From CALLJL01 sp964627255 (GTDB lineage: Bacteria; Acidobacteriota; Aminicenantia; Aminicenantales; CALLJL01): a DNA stretch of 64,000 bases. Below the pieces are notes generated by a model, which was given only the letters and a program-made list of their open reading frames with translations, searched no databases and was not told where the DNA came from. The stretch covers positions 14,251-78,250 of the forward strand of contig CAZVIN010000114.1 of assembly GCA_964627255.1 (NCBI GenBank), written 5' to 3'. Below are positions 53,083 through 61,304 of the stretch, piece after piece. Position 1 is the stretch's first letter; each line of letters starts with the position of its first letter. Both the position numbers and the translations under genes were made by a program.

Positions 53083-55104
53083 TTAAGGAACAGGGGTTTT
53101 AGCTAACATGGCTTCGAACTCAGCCGCCGTGATTATTTTAACCCCCAATTTCTCTGCCTTGGCCAGTTTTGAGCCCGGGGACTCACCTACCACTAAATAG
53201 GAGGTTTTGCTGGAGACGCTGTCCATCGGTTTTCCGCCTCGAGCCCTGATAGCTTCGTGGGCTTCTTCCCGACTCATCGAAGGCAGAGTCCCCGTAATTA
53301 CAAAGGTCATCCCAGTCCAAGGGCCAACAACTTCTTTGGCCACCTCCTCCAGTTTTAACCCGGCTTTTTTGAGCTTGGCGATTAAGTTCTTAACCTCCTT
53401 GCGTCGGAAAAAATTATAGACTTCATAAGCCACCTTCTCGCCGATGCCTGGAATTTCGTCAATTTCTTCCCTCGAGGCGGCCAGAAGCTTATCGATTGAG
53501 CCAAAATGGTTAGCCAGAAGAGCCGCCGTTTCTGAACCCACGTTGGGAATTCCCAACCCGTATAAAACCCGGCTCAGCCCCTTTTCCTTTGATTTTTCAA
53601 TCGCCCTTAAAAGATTGCTCTCGGAAAGCTCCCCAAAACCGCGCAACGAAGCTAAGCATCCTGGTTTCAAGAAATAAAGGTCACCCGGGTCGCGAACACC
53701 CAGCTCTTTATAAAGCACCGCCGCTACTTTTTCTCCTAACCCTTCAATGTCCATGGCACCCCGGGAGGCCCAGAGCTCAAGCCGGCCTCGCACTTGAATA
53801 GGGCATTCCCAGTTGCGGCAGAATAAACCTACTACTCCTTCCTCTTTAACCAAGGGAGAGCCGCAGGCGGGACATCTGGTTGGCGGCTTGGCCGGCTTAA
53901 TCCCCGCTGGTCTTAAAGCATAATTGACTTCCCGAATATAAGGGATAATGTCGCCGGCTTTTTCCACGATTACCGTATCACCTTCTCTGACATCAAGCTC
54001 GGCTACCCTTTCGGGATTAAAAAGGCCGGCTCGCTTTACCGTGGTCCCGGCCAGCAAAACCGGGCTTAAATTAGCCACGGGAGTAATCGAGCCCGCCCGG
54101 CCCACGGACCATTCGATGCTTTCTACTTTGGTTGTCGCTTGTTCGGCCTTGAATTTAAAAGCAATCGCCCAGCGCGGGGCCTTGGCTGTTGCCCCCAACC
54201 TTTCCTGAGCTCTAAGGTCATTAACTTTGACCACCAACCCGTCGATGTTATAAGGCAAATTCTCCCGCACCGCTTCCACCTGGCGATAGAAACGGAAAAG
54301 CTCATCTAAGTTGCGGCAAAGACGCCGTTGGGGATTAACCTGAAATCCCCAACGCTCTAAAGCTTCCAAAGCCTTCTCCTGAGTTTCTATCCCGGGAACC
54401 CTGGAAATGATGTAATAAAGCCAAGCATGAAGCTGACGCTTAGCCACCTCTCGAGGGTCGAGGAGTTTCAAGGTCCCGGCGGCCGCGTTGCGAGGATTAG
54501 CAAACAAAGCGAGCCCCTCTGCCTCCCGCTTCTTATTCAGCCTGGCCAGGCCTTCCCTGGTCATATAAACCTCACCCCGGACCTCTAAATGGCCGCGGGG
54601 AGCGTTATTGAGCCTCAGAGGAATATCATGGATTGTCTTCAGGTTAGCTGTAATATCATCTCCGGTATAACCATCTCCCCGAGTTGAGCCCCTCACCAAA
54701 AGACCGTCTTCATACTCAAGGGAAATAGCTACGCCGTCAATCTTGGTCTCGGCCATGTACTCTATTTTCCCACCCAAGGCCTTGCGCAACCGCGTTTCCC
54801 AAGCCTGAACCTCCCCTTCATCGTAAGCATTATCCAGAGAAAGCATTGGCGGGTCGTGAGCCACCGTCTCAAAGCCTTCTAAAGGAGCCCCTCCCACCCG
54901 TTGGCTGGGTGAATCAGGGGTAATCAGTTCCGGAAATTGCTTTTCTAATTCAAGCAACTGCCGGTAAAGCTGGTCATACTCATAATCAGAAATAATCGGC
55001 TCTCCCTTGACGTAGTAAAGGTAATCATGTTTTCTGATTTCTTCTCTTAGACGCTCCAGTTCAACCCGGACCTTTTCTAAATCTGGTTGGCGTTGAGGGC
55101 TCAT
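53083..55104 (-). CDS. ligA: NAD-dependent DNA ligase LigA
   Basis: A 673-residue ligase. The ATG at 55104 has GGAGG five bases upstream. An in-frame extension of 32 residues is rejected. The adenylation lysine is Lys121 in ETKIDGVAIS, with SLDNAYDEGEVQ upstream. The OB fold follows, then a four-cysteine zinc finger (CPACGS...CRNWECP), helix-hairpin-helix repeats (GIPNVGSETAALL, IPGIGEKVAYEVYNFF) and a C-terminal BRCT domain. It seals nicks during replication and repair. Confidence 0.97.
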   Translation of the reverse strand: MSPQRQPDLEKVRVELERLREEIRKHDYLYYVKGEPIISDYEYDQLYRQLLELEKQFPELITPDSPSQRVGGAPLEGFETVAHDPPMLSLDNAYDEGEVQAWETRLRKALGGKIEYMAETKIDGVAISLEYEDGLLVRGSTRGDGYTGDDITANLKTIHDIPLRLNNAPRGHLEVRGEVYMTREGLARLNKKREAEGLALFANPRNAAAGTLKLLDPREVAKRQLHAWLYYIISRVPGIETQEKALEALERWGFQVNPQRRLCRNLDELFRFYRQVEAVRENLPYNIDGLVVKVNDLRAQERLGATAKAPRWAIAFKFKAEQATTKVESIEWSVGRAGSITPVANLSPVLLAGTTVKRAGLFNPERVAELDVREGDTVIVEKAGDIIPYIREVNYALRPAGIKPAKPPTRCPACGSPLVKEEGVVGLFCRNWECPIQVRGRLELWASRGAMDIEGLGEKVAAVLYKELGVRDPGDLYFLKPGCLASLRGFGELSESNLLRAIEKSKEKGLSRVLYGLGIPNVGSETAALLANHFGSIDKLLAASREEIDEIPGIGEKVAYEVYNFFRRKEVKNLIAKLKKAGLKLEEVAKEVVGPWTGMTFVITGTLPSMSREEAHEAIRARGGKPMDSVSSKTSYLVVGESPGSKLAKAEKLGVKIITAAEFEAMLAKTPVP

Positions 55105-55468
55105 TTTATCCTCCCCATATCTTCCTTCCCCTAAAGCAAAATTAGTCATCGCTTCGAGAAAAGTCAAGCCCGAAAGAATTGGGCCCAAGCACCCGAACAA
55201 CCCAAAATAAAAGACGATGCCTTAAGTTATTAGTGGGTCTTACAGTTTTGGTCCGAAGCTCTAGAATAGCTTTAACCCGCTCAGCCAGGCTTTAATTATC
55301 CAGGGCCTTCCTCCCAGGAATCACCACCCGTCACGGCCCCTAAGCTCAGTCGCTGCTTTAAAAGGATTTTGAAATGGAGGGGCCAATGATCGAGCTTGCT
55401 AATCAAAGAATTCGGCCGCATTTGGAATAAGCAGGCATAATTGTCTTTTCGAGTTAGTCGCTGACATC
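55105..55468. other. Intergenic stretch with no recognised feature
   Basis: No coding frame or terminator hairpin is evident. Only the ligA upstream region and ribosome site can be assigned. Confidence 0.5.
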
Positions 55469-55948
55469 TTATCTTTTAGCCGATAGTTCTATCCGGGCTC
55501 GGAGGCGATAAGCGGGTATTAGAAAAAAGAGAAAGACGAAAAGAATTAAAAAATAAACGGGGTTAAGGCCTTCCTCGAGGCCGTGGGAAAGAAAAATTAA
55601 GCTGCGCTGGAGATGAATCAGGATCAGGTTAAAAAAAATCAGGGCTGTCCAAGCCTGCTCTTTCCAAAGATAGCGCAGCTTTTGACGAAGCTTCTCGTCA
55701 TCTATACTCGCCGGTATCCGCGGGGAAAGCGAGGCAAATATGAAAAGGCCGGACAAGCCAACTTGAGCCAGAGGATAGAGAAAGAAAGCAGGACTTTTTT
55801 TTAGCCACAGGAGCGGCTGTCCCAAAAGGTTTATCCAGAGAAGTAGAGGCGAAGGCAGTCGGGGATAAGCCACCACGGCCATCACCCAGCCGGCCACGAT
55901 CAAAAGGCCATTGGCGGCAACGAGGGCTGGAAGGAGGTAACGCTGCAT
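55469..55948 (-). CDS. DUF1648-like membrane protein
   Basis: A 159-residue protein with four membrane helices. YPRLPSPLLLWINLLGQP, directly after the first helix, matches the DUF1648 motif (LPxxVPxHxNxxGxP). The family includes SdpI-type immunity proteins and uncharacterised small membrane proteins. It ends in a basic tail. It lies 50 bp downstream of the TPR gene and may be cotranscribed with it. Confidence 0.65.
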   Translation of the reverse strand: MQRYLLPALVAANGLLIVAGWVMAVVAYPRLPSPLLLWINLLGQPLLWLKKSPAFFLYPLAQVGLSGLFIFASLSPRIPASIDDEKLRQKLRYLWKEQAWTALIFFNLILIHLQRSLIFLSHGLEEGLNPVYFLILFVFLFFLIPAYRLRARIELSAKR

Positions 55949-55997
55949 GTTGCTCTGGGGTAAAAATCAAAGATTGTTTTATTAGTGGCTACTTTCC

Positions 55998-56936
55998 CTA
56001 TTGAATACGCTGCATTAAAATCCGGGCCAGCCATTCGAGCGCGCCGGGTGTCTTCTCCCAGGAACGCCAGCTTTCTACCGCGTAGATGATAGCCTCACTC
56101 TCATCGCCTCGCTCTATGCTTGACGGCAATTCATCGGGAAGCTCCCAGAGGCCGAGAAGATAGAAGGGTATATAAGGGTTAGCCTCGAGCGCCCGTCGCA
56201 AGGACTGTTCAGCCTCTTTGCCCTCGCCTGACTTACGGTAATGAAGCAGGGCATGAGAATAAGCCCAAGTGGCTGATTTATCCTCAGGATAGCGGTCGAG
56301 CAAGTTCAGGGCTTCTTTATCTCGACCCTCCTCAAGAAGACACTGAATGAGGGCATGGCGCAAACCGAGGTGGTCTACGGCGTCAAGCCGTAAGAGGTCT
56401 TCAAAGTGGTCAATGGCTTGGGCTCTTTCGCCCATCATCCACAGGCACTGGGCTAAGCCAGCCCTGGCTCTCATATAGGGACGGGTGGCGACAATTCCCC
56501 AGAAATGCCCGGCGTCCGCCTCAAAAACTTCTTTTCCCAACGCCCTCTCCCCTGCTTTTACCCCCTGTTCATAAAGGGCGGAAGCTTCCTGAAGAGAATT
56601 AGCGGTTTCCTCAGCCAGGAGCACATAAGCATCAGCACAATCAGGTGATACCTTGAGAGCTTCTTTGGCTAACCTGATTCTTTCCTTCCCCTCCGATTCA
56701 AAGGCGTCATACATCATACTCTGGGCTTTTTCCAGTGGGGTTCTTTTTTCGAAGCTAAAAGGTTGACCAGAGGAAAGAATATTTTCGATATAGCGACGGA
56801 CTTCCTCTTTGGAGGCAAATTCTCTGTCCCGAAGGAGCAAACTGACCTCAAAACTCGTTCTTTCTAAAGCGCGGACATCCTTGGGAGATTGGGCTGTATT
56901 TTTAGGCTCATTATTTTTTCTTTTTTTTGCTGGCAT
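55998..56936 (-). CDS. TPR protein (ST7-like)
   Basis: A 312-residue cytoplasmic protein with strong AAGGAGG before the ATG. The N-terminus is basic and disordered. SMMYDAFESEGKERIRLAKEALKVSPDCADAYVLLAEE begins the tetratricopeptide region, and LRLDAVDHLGLRHALIQCLLEEGRDKEALNLLDRY and EQSLRRALEANPYIPFYLLG continue it. The order of motifs is that of bacterial ST7-type TPR proteins, whose role is unknown. Confidence 0.75.
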   Translation of the reverse strand: MPAKKRKNNEPKNTAQSPKDVRALERTSFEVSLLLRDREFASKEEVRRYIENILSSGQPFSFEKRTPLEKAQSMMYDAFESEGKERIRLAKEALKVSPDCADAYVLLAEETANSLQEASALYEQGVKAGERALGKEVFEADAGHFWGIVATRPYMRARAGLAQCLWMMGERAQAIDHFEDLLRLDAVDHLGLRHALIQCLLEEGRDKEALNLLDRYPEDKSATWAYSHALLHYRKSGEGKEAEQSLRRALEANPYIPFYLLGLWELPDELPSSIERGDESEAIIYAVESWRSWEKTPGALEWLARILMQRIQ

Positions 56937-57096
56937 TAATCCTCCTTAAGACTAGCCTTATGCTTTTCCTTTATGGCTTGCGTCTTCATTCTCAGCATAT
57001 TCCTTTTTTGGCCCAAATTCCAGCAAATATTTTGCTTTACTCATCTTGCCATTATCCAAAATAAAAACTAATTATTTATCTTCCAACTTGTGGCGT

Positions 57097-58059
57097 TTAA
57101 ACAATAATGCGCCGGGGAATGGCCTGACGGATAAAAAGACCTAAACGATGGCAGGCTTGGCGGCCCTCGGATAAAAGCGGAAAAAGGTAAGGCCAGACAT
57201 GAAACATCCCGGCCCAGACTTCAAGTTGCACCTTAACCCCAGACTGAGAAGCCTTCTGAGCTAATCTGTAGGCATCGTCATAAAGAACTTCGTCGCTCCC
57301 GACGAGAATAAAAAGGGGAGGAAAGCCCCAGAAACTTCCATAAAGGGGAGAAACACAAGGGTTAGTTAAGTCTCTTTTTCCGGCATACAACCGGGCTCTT
57401 TCCAGAGCCATTTTCTGGCTCACCATCGGGTCTCCCCGCGGCCTGGTCAAATAGGCTTCCGAAGAACAGGTTAAATCGACCCAGGGCGAAAGAAGACAGA
57501 CACAGGCAGGAAGAGGTAAGCCTTCAACGACTAACCTCTGGACCAACGCCACAGCTAAGCCACCGCCTGCCGAATCTCCGACAAGGGCGACTCGGCCACT
57601 CTCAAATTTCTGGTCAATCAACCAGCAATAGGCAAGGAAAGAATCTTCTAAGGCTGCCGGATAAGGGAATTCAGGTGCTAAACGATAATCAATCGACAGA
57701 GCGACGGCTTGAGCCTCGCGGGCTATTCTCTGGATTAAATGGCGGTGGGTCTGCGGTGAGCCGCTCACAAAGGCGCCGCCATGCAAGTAAAAAATTAATC
57801 TTTCGGCTTGATTAAGATATTTATACTCAGGCCTATGGCCAAGGATTTCGGCTTTAAGGCCGTTAATTTTTATTTTTTCGGCGGGACCTCGGCCGAAGAG
57901 CGAAAAAAATTTCCCGGCTAACTCAAAATAATACCGAGCCATTCTAAGATTAAGGAAGTGATGAGCCCATCGACCCCAACGAAGCAGGAGGCGAATAAGA
58001 ATTAATTGCGGTGAAAAGCCTCCCTTTTCTTCCCTTTCTATTAATAACCGGCTCTTCAT
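57097..58059 (-). CDS. Alpha/beta hydrolase, hormone-sensitive-lipase family esterase
   Basis: A 320-residue family IV esterase. LIFYLHGGAFVSGS holds the oxyanion HGG. VALVGDSAGGGLAVAL carries the nucleophile serine. LVGSDEVLYDDA gives the aspartate, and WAGMFHVWP the histidine. No signal peptide is seen. Substrates are probably short-chain esters. It has no obvious operon partner. Confidence 0.85.
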   Translation of the reverse strand: MKSRLLIEREEKGGFSPQLILIRLLLRWGRWAHHFLNLRMARYYFELAGKFFSLFGRGPAEKIKINGLKAEILGHRPEYKYLNQAERLIFYLHGGAFVSGSPQTHRHLIQRIAREAQAVALSIDYRLAPEFPYPAALEDSFLAYCWLIDQKFESGRVALVGDSAGGGLAVALVQRLVVEGLPLPACVCLLSPWVDLTCSSEAYLTRPRGDPMVSQKMALERARLYAGKRDLTNPCVSPLYGSFWGFPPLFILVGSDEVLYDDAYRLAQKASQSGVKVQLEVWAGMFHVWPYLFPLLSEGRQACHRLGLFIRQAIPRRIIV

Positions 58060-58178
58060 CTTGCTAACTAATCTTGAAGCGGATTTTCAATATCTTGCGA
58101 CCCGAAAATAATTAACCAACTCCTCGAGCCGCCGCGATGAACTATTTAAGGCAAACTTTTAGGCAACAGTTCCTCGGC

Positions 58179-58208
58179 TTGACAGCTTCTTTTTGTCTAT
58201 TTTACTAT
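58179..58208 (+). promoter_or_regulatory. Sigma-70 promoter of the S9-like hydrolase gene
   Basis: TTGACA (58179-58184) and TACTAT (58203-58208), 18-bp spacer, 35 bp before the ATG. Confidence 0.6.
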
Positions 58209-58243
58209 GCCCAAACAAAAATTATTAACAAGGGAGGTGTAAG

Positions 58244-59323
58244 ATGCGGCCAAAAACCTGGCTTCTTTTTCCTCTCATTTTTATTATGTTAAGTCAAAAT
58301 GCCTTGGCTCAAGCCGCGCAAACAGAAAATGAAACTATCCGTCAGCTCAGAAGAATCAATGAAACGTTGCAGCATCGACTTGATGTCCTGGAGAAAGAGA
58401 TAGATGATGTTTTGTGGTACTCCCGGTTAGGAAACTATGCCTTTGTCGATAAAGTCTTCCTCACCGGACCACCCCCCTGGAAAGAAAAAAACCCCACTGG
58501 CCAGGGAGCGGGCAATCCTGTTAAGTTCTGGTCGTATATTTTTATTCCCAAAGGTCTTGATTATCAAAAAAAATATCCTCTTATTGTCCTGCCGCATGGC
58601 GGAGTTCACGCTAATTTCACGACCTATCACACCCATATCGTAAAAGAAATGTTAGCTCAGCAATATATTGTCGTGGCCCCAGATTATCGTGGGAGCACCG
58701 GCTACGGTCAGTCCTTTTATGAAAGAATAGATTACGGCGGGCTGGAAGTGGAGGATGTGGATGCGAGTCGAAAGTTTATGGTCGAAAACTATGAGTTCGT
58801 AGACCCTGACCGAGTGGGCATAGTCGGGTGGAGCCATGGAGGCTTAATCGCTTTGATGGCTGTCTTCGACCATCCCAAAGATTATAAAGTTTGCTTTGCG
58901 GGCGTTCCAGTGAGCGACCTCGTTGCCCGGATGGGTTATAAAAGCCAGTCTTACCGTGACCTCTTTTCGGCCGATTATCACCTGGGCAAGACAGCCGAAG
59001 AAAACGTCGGCGAGTATAAGAGGCGCTCCCCTGTCTGGAACGCGCCTAAACTGCAGACGCCCCTTTTGATTCATACGAACACCAACGATGAAGATGTTAA
59101 TTACCTTGAGGTTGAACACCTCATCCAGGCCTTAAAAGCCGCGGGTAAACAGTTTGAATACGAGGTCTTCCAGGATTTGCCTGGCGGCCATTCCTTCGAC
59201 CGGCTCGATACCAAAAAAGCCAAGGAAATCAGGTTGAAAATCTACCAATTTCTGGCTAAATACCTTCACCCGCCCAAGCAATTTTCCAGTGTCGCCGATA
59301 TCGATAAAGCCGCCTACCGTTAG
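58244..59323 (+). CDS. Exported S9-family-like alpha/beta hydrolase
   Basis: A 359-residue protein with a signal peptide (LLFPLIFIMLSQNALAQ) and a short coiled coil (RQLRRINETLQHRLDVLEKEI). The hydrolase domain has LIVLPHGGVHANF, VVAPDYRGSTGYGQSFY, the nucleophile in VGIVGWSHGGLIALMAV, the aspartate in THTNDEDVN-like sequence (IHTNTNDEDV) and the histidine in LPGGHSFDR. This is the catalytic part of a prolyl-oligopeptidase-type enzyme without its propeller. Peptide or ester substrates in the periplasm are likely. Confidence 0.83.
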   Translation: MRPKTWLLFPLIFIMLSQNALAQAAQTENETIRQLRRINETLQHRLDVLEKEIDDVLWYSRLGNYAFVDKVFLTGPPPWKEKNPTGQGAGNPVKFWSYIFIPKGLDYQKKYPLIVLPHGGVHANFTTYHTHIVKEMLAQQYIVVAPDYRGSTGYGQSFYERIDYGGLEVEDVDASRKFMVENYEFVDPDRVGIVGWSHGGLIALMAVFDHPKDYKVCFAGVPVSDLVARMGYKSQSYRDLFSADYHLGKTAEENVGEYKRRSPVWNAPKLQTPLLIHTNTNDEDVNYLEVEHLIQALKAAGKQFEYEVFQDLPGGHSFDRLDTKKAKEIRLKIYQFLAKYLHPPKQFSSVADIDKAAYR

Positions 59324-59576
59324 GAGAAAAATTAAAACAATTGAGAAAAAGAGAATAAAGGCTAAACCTTCAATGGTCATTTCTGCCCTCCCGAACTTAG
59401 CCCTCAAACCAGCCCAGATAAAATGGGAGAGAACCAGGCTAATTAGCTTTTTATTTAGAAAGAGCACTTTTGCTTAATAAATAGCCTATTAATTTCAAGC
59501 TGGCTATTTGCTTTCTATCTTGGTCCTGAAAAGCAATAAGTTTCTTAAGCCTTCCTTGAACTTTTCCGAACCCTCT

Positions 59577-60986
59577 TTAGCCAGCACTAGATTGATTAGG
59601 CCGGCGGCCCCGAGCCAAGGAAGCGGCGACGCCCAGAGCGCAAAGAAAGGAAAAAATGACAAAACCGGCCTGGGCGCTGCGCATAAAGGCGGGATAAAAA
59701 GGAGGTGAAATAGGTCGGGGGCCGATAAAAAGAGAAAAAAGAATCATCACTGTGCCTAAGCTCATCATTTGGCCGACAAGGCGCATCGTAGCCAAGGTTG
59801 AGGAAGCAACCCCGTAGAACTTTCTTTCGACTGAGCCCATAACAGCGTTGGTGTTGGGTGAGGAAAAAAGGGCAAAACCAAAACCGAGAAAGCAGAGCGA
59901 GGCCACGACCGTAGGTAGAGAGCTTCGTTCGCTCAGAAAAATCAAGCCAAAAAGGCCTAAGCTGGAAAGGGCCATGCCGATGGAAGCGACTACTTGGGGT
60001 TCTATTTTATCCGAGGCTCGGCCAGCTAAGGGAGAAAAGAGAGCCATCAATACTGGCTGGGCCACTAAGGTTAAACCAGCTGTTCTCGGATCTAGTCCTT
60101 TGATGTACTGCAAATAAAGGCTAAGGAGCAGGCTGACAGCGGCGGTAGACGAATAATGAATCAAAGCCGCTAAGTTAGAGAAGGCAAAGAGCCGATTTTG
60201 ACGAAAAAGCCCGAAATTGAGGAGAGGAAAGGGAGTTTTCGACTCCCAGAGGATAAAAACTAGAAGGCCAACGAGGCCGATACCCGTTAAAATTAACCCC
60301 AGCCAATTAGGTAGTTTGGAAAAGCCATAGATGAGAGAAGCGAGCGCTGCGCCGTAAAGAAACGAGCCGAGGCCGTCGAGCTTTTCGCCCCGCGCCTCAG
60401 CCCACTCTCCCTTCAGGTTGTTTACCGCTACGATGAAAGCGATTATCCCTATGCCCGCATTGAAAAGAAAAATGCTTCGCCAGCCAAAGCTCTGGGTCAA
60501 GGCCCCACCCAGGATTGGCCCTAAGGTAAGACCAAGGTAAGTGGAAGAAACATTTATGCCGAGAGCTCGACCTCTCTCCTGAGGCGGAAAAACTGAGGTG
60601 AGAATGGCCACTCCCGTGCCAAAGATCATCGCCGCGCCAATTCCCTGAATGAGGCGAGCTAAAAGAAGTAGGGCCATCGAGGGTGAGATACTGGCCAGAA
60701 AAGAACCGGCGGTATGAATGGCGACCCCGATGATAAAGATTTTTTTTCGACCCTGAATATCAGCTACTCGACCCATCGGCACCAGAACCATAGCCGCCGT
60801 CAGGCTATAAACTGTGGCTACCCAGCCCAAAAGGATGGCTGAAGCTTGAAATTCCCGGCCGATGGAAGGAAGAGCCAAATTAGTGGCTGAGCCCATGAAA
60901 GGAGTCAAAAAGGAAGAAAGGCAGGAAACCAAAAGGGCAACCCGCCGCTGAGTTAATTTCTCTTTTAAATCGACTTGATTCCCCAT
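59577..60986 (-). CDS. MFS drug/solute exporter, DHA2-type
   Basis: A 469-residue transporter with about 12 to 14 membrane helices. NLALPSIGREFQAS and GRVADIQGRKKIFI (motif A) mark the first half. LGLTLGPILGGALTQSFGWRSIF is the antiporter motif C. The second half has GRASDKIEP. Relatives such as QacA/EmrB use proton motive force to expel drugs or other hydrophobic compounds. Substrate unknown. No regulator gene is adjacent. Confidence 0.85.
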   Translation of the reverse strand: MGNQVDLKEKLTQRRVALLVSCLSSFLTPFMGSATNLALPSIGREFQASAILLGWVATVYSLTAAMVLVPMGRVADIQGRKKIFIIGVAIHTAGSFLASISPSMALLLLARLIQGIGAAMIFGTGVAILTSVFPPQERGRALGINVSSTYLGLTLGPILGGALTQSFGWRSIFLFNAGIGIIAFIVAVNNLKGEWAEARGEKLDGLGSFLYGAALASLIYGFSKLPNWLGLILTGIGLVGLLVFILWESKTPFPLLNFGLFRQNRLFAFSNLAALIHYSSTAAVSLLLSLYLQYIKGLDPRTAGLTLVAQPVLMALFSPLAGRASDKIEPQVVASIGMALSSLGLFGLIFLSERSSLPTVVASLCFLGFGFALFSSPNTNAVMGSVERKFYGVASSTLATMRLVGQMMSLGTVMILFSLFIGPRPISPPFYPAFMRSAQAGFVIFSFLCALGVAASLARGRRPNQSSAG

Positions 60987-61163
60987 TTCATCCGGCCTCT
61001 TGAACCGAGTTATTAGGATTAGCGATGCCTCCTCAGAAGGAAGCGGGCTAAAATCATTGACAAATGATTTATTTCCAAAAGCCTAATTTTGCCTCAATCG
61101 CTTTCAAAGGGCAATAAAAAACGAGGCTCTTCCCTCTTGTGTGGGTTGGGCAATGAAGCGCCC

Positions 61164-61256
61164 AGAATGGCTTCGCTCCTCTTCAGGTTTTCGATGCTCT
61201 CCATTCTTCGCGCTCCTCAGCGGCGGCTGAACTCGCCTTTCTGATTTAAAATTAAG
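61164..61256. repeat. Third copy (left half) of the dispersed intergenic repeat
   Basis: Aligns with 18123-18220 over about 90 bp with shared GAATGGC, TCAGGTTT, CTCCT and GAACTCGCCT blocks in the same order. It lies in the 318-bp gap between the MFS gene and the GH2 gene. Upstream of it a TTGACA at 61058 is not followed by a clear -10. Confidence 0.5.
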
Positions 61257-61304
61257 GAAACTTTCTTCGAGCTAAGATAATATAATCAAAAGGAGGAGGC
61301 GATA

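Noticed and set aside
55105..55200. A 32-residue N-terminal extension of LigA
   Set aside because: GGAGG sits ideally before the internal ATG at 55104 and ligases start near that residue.
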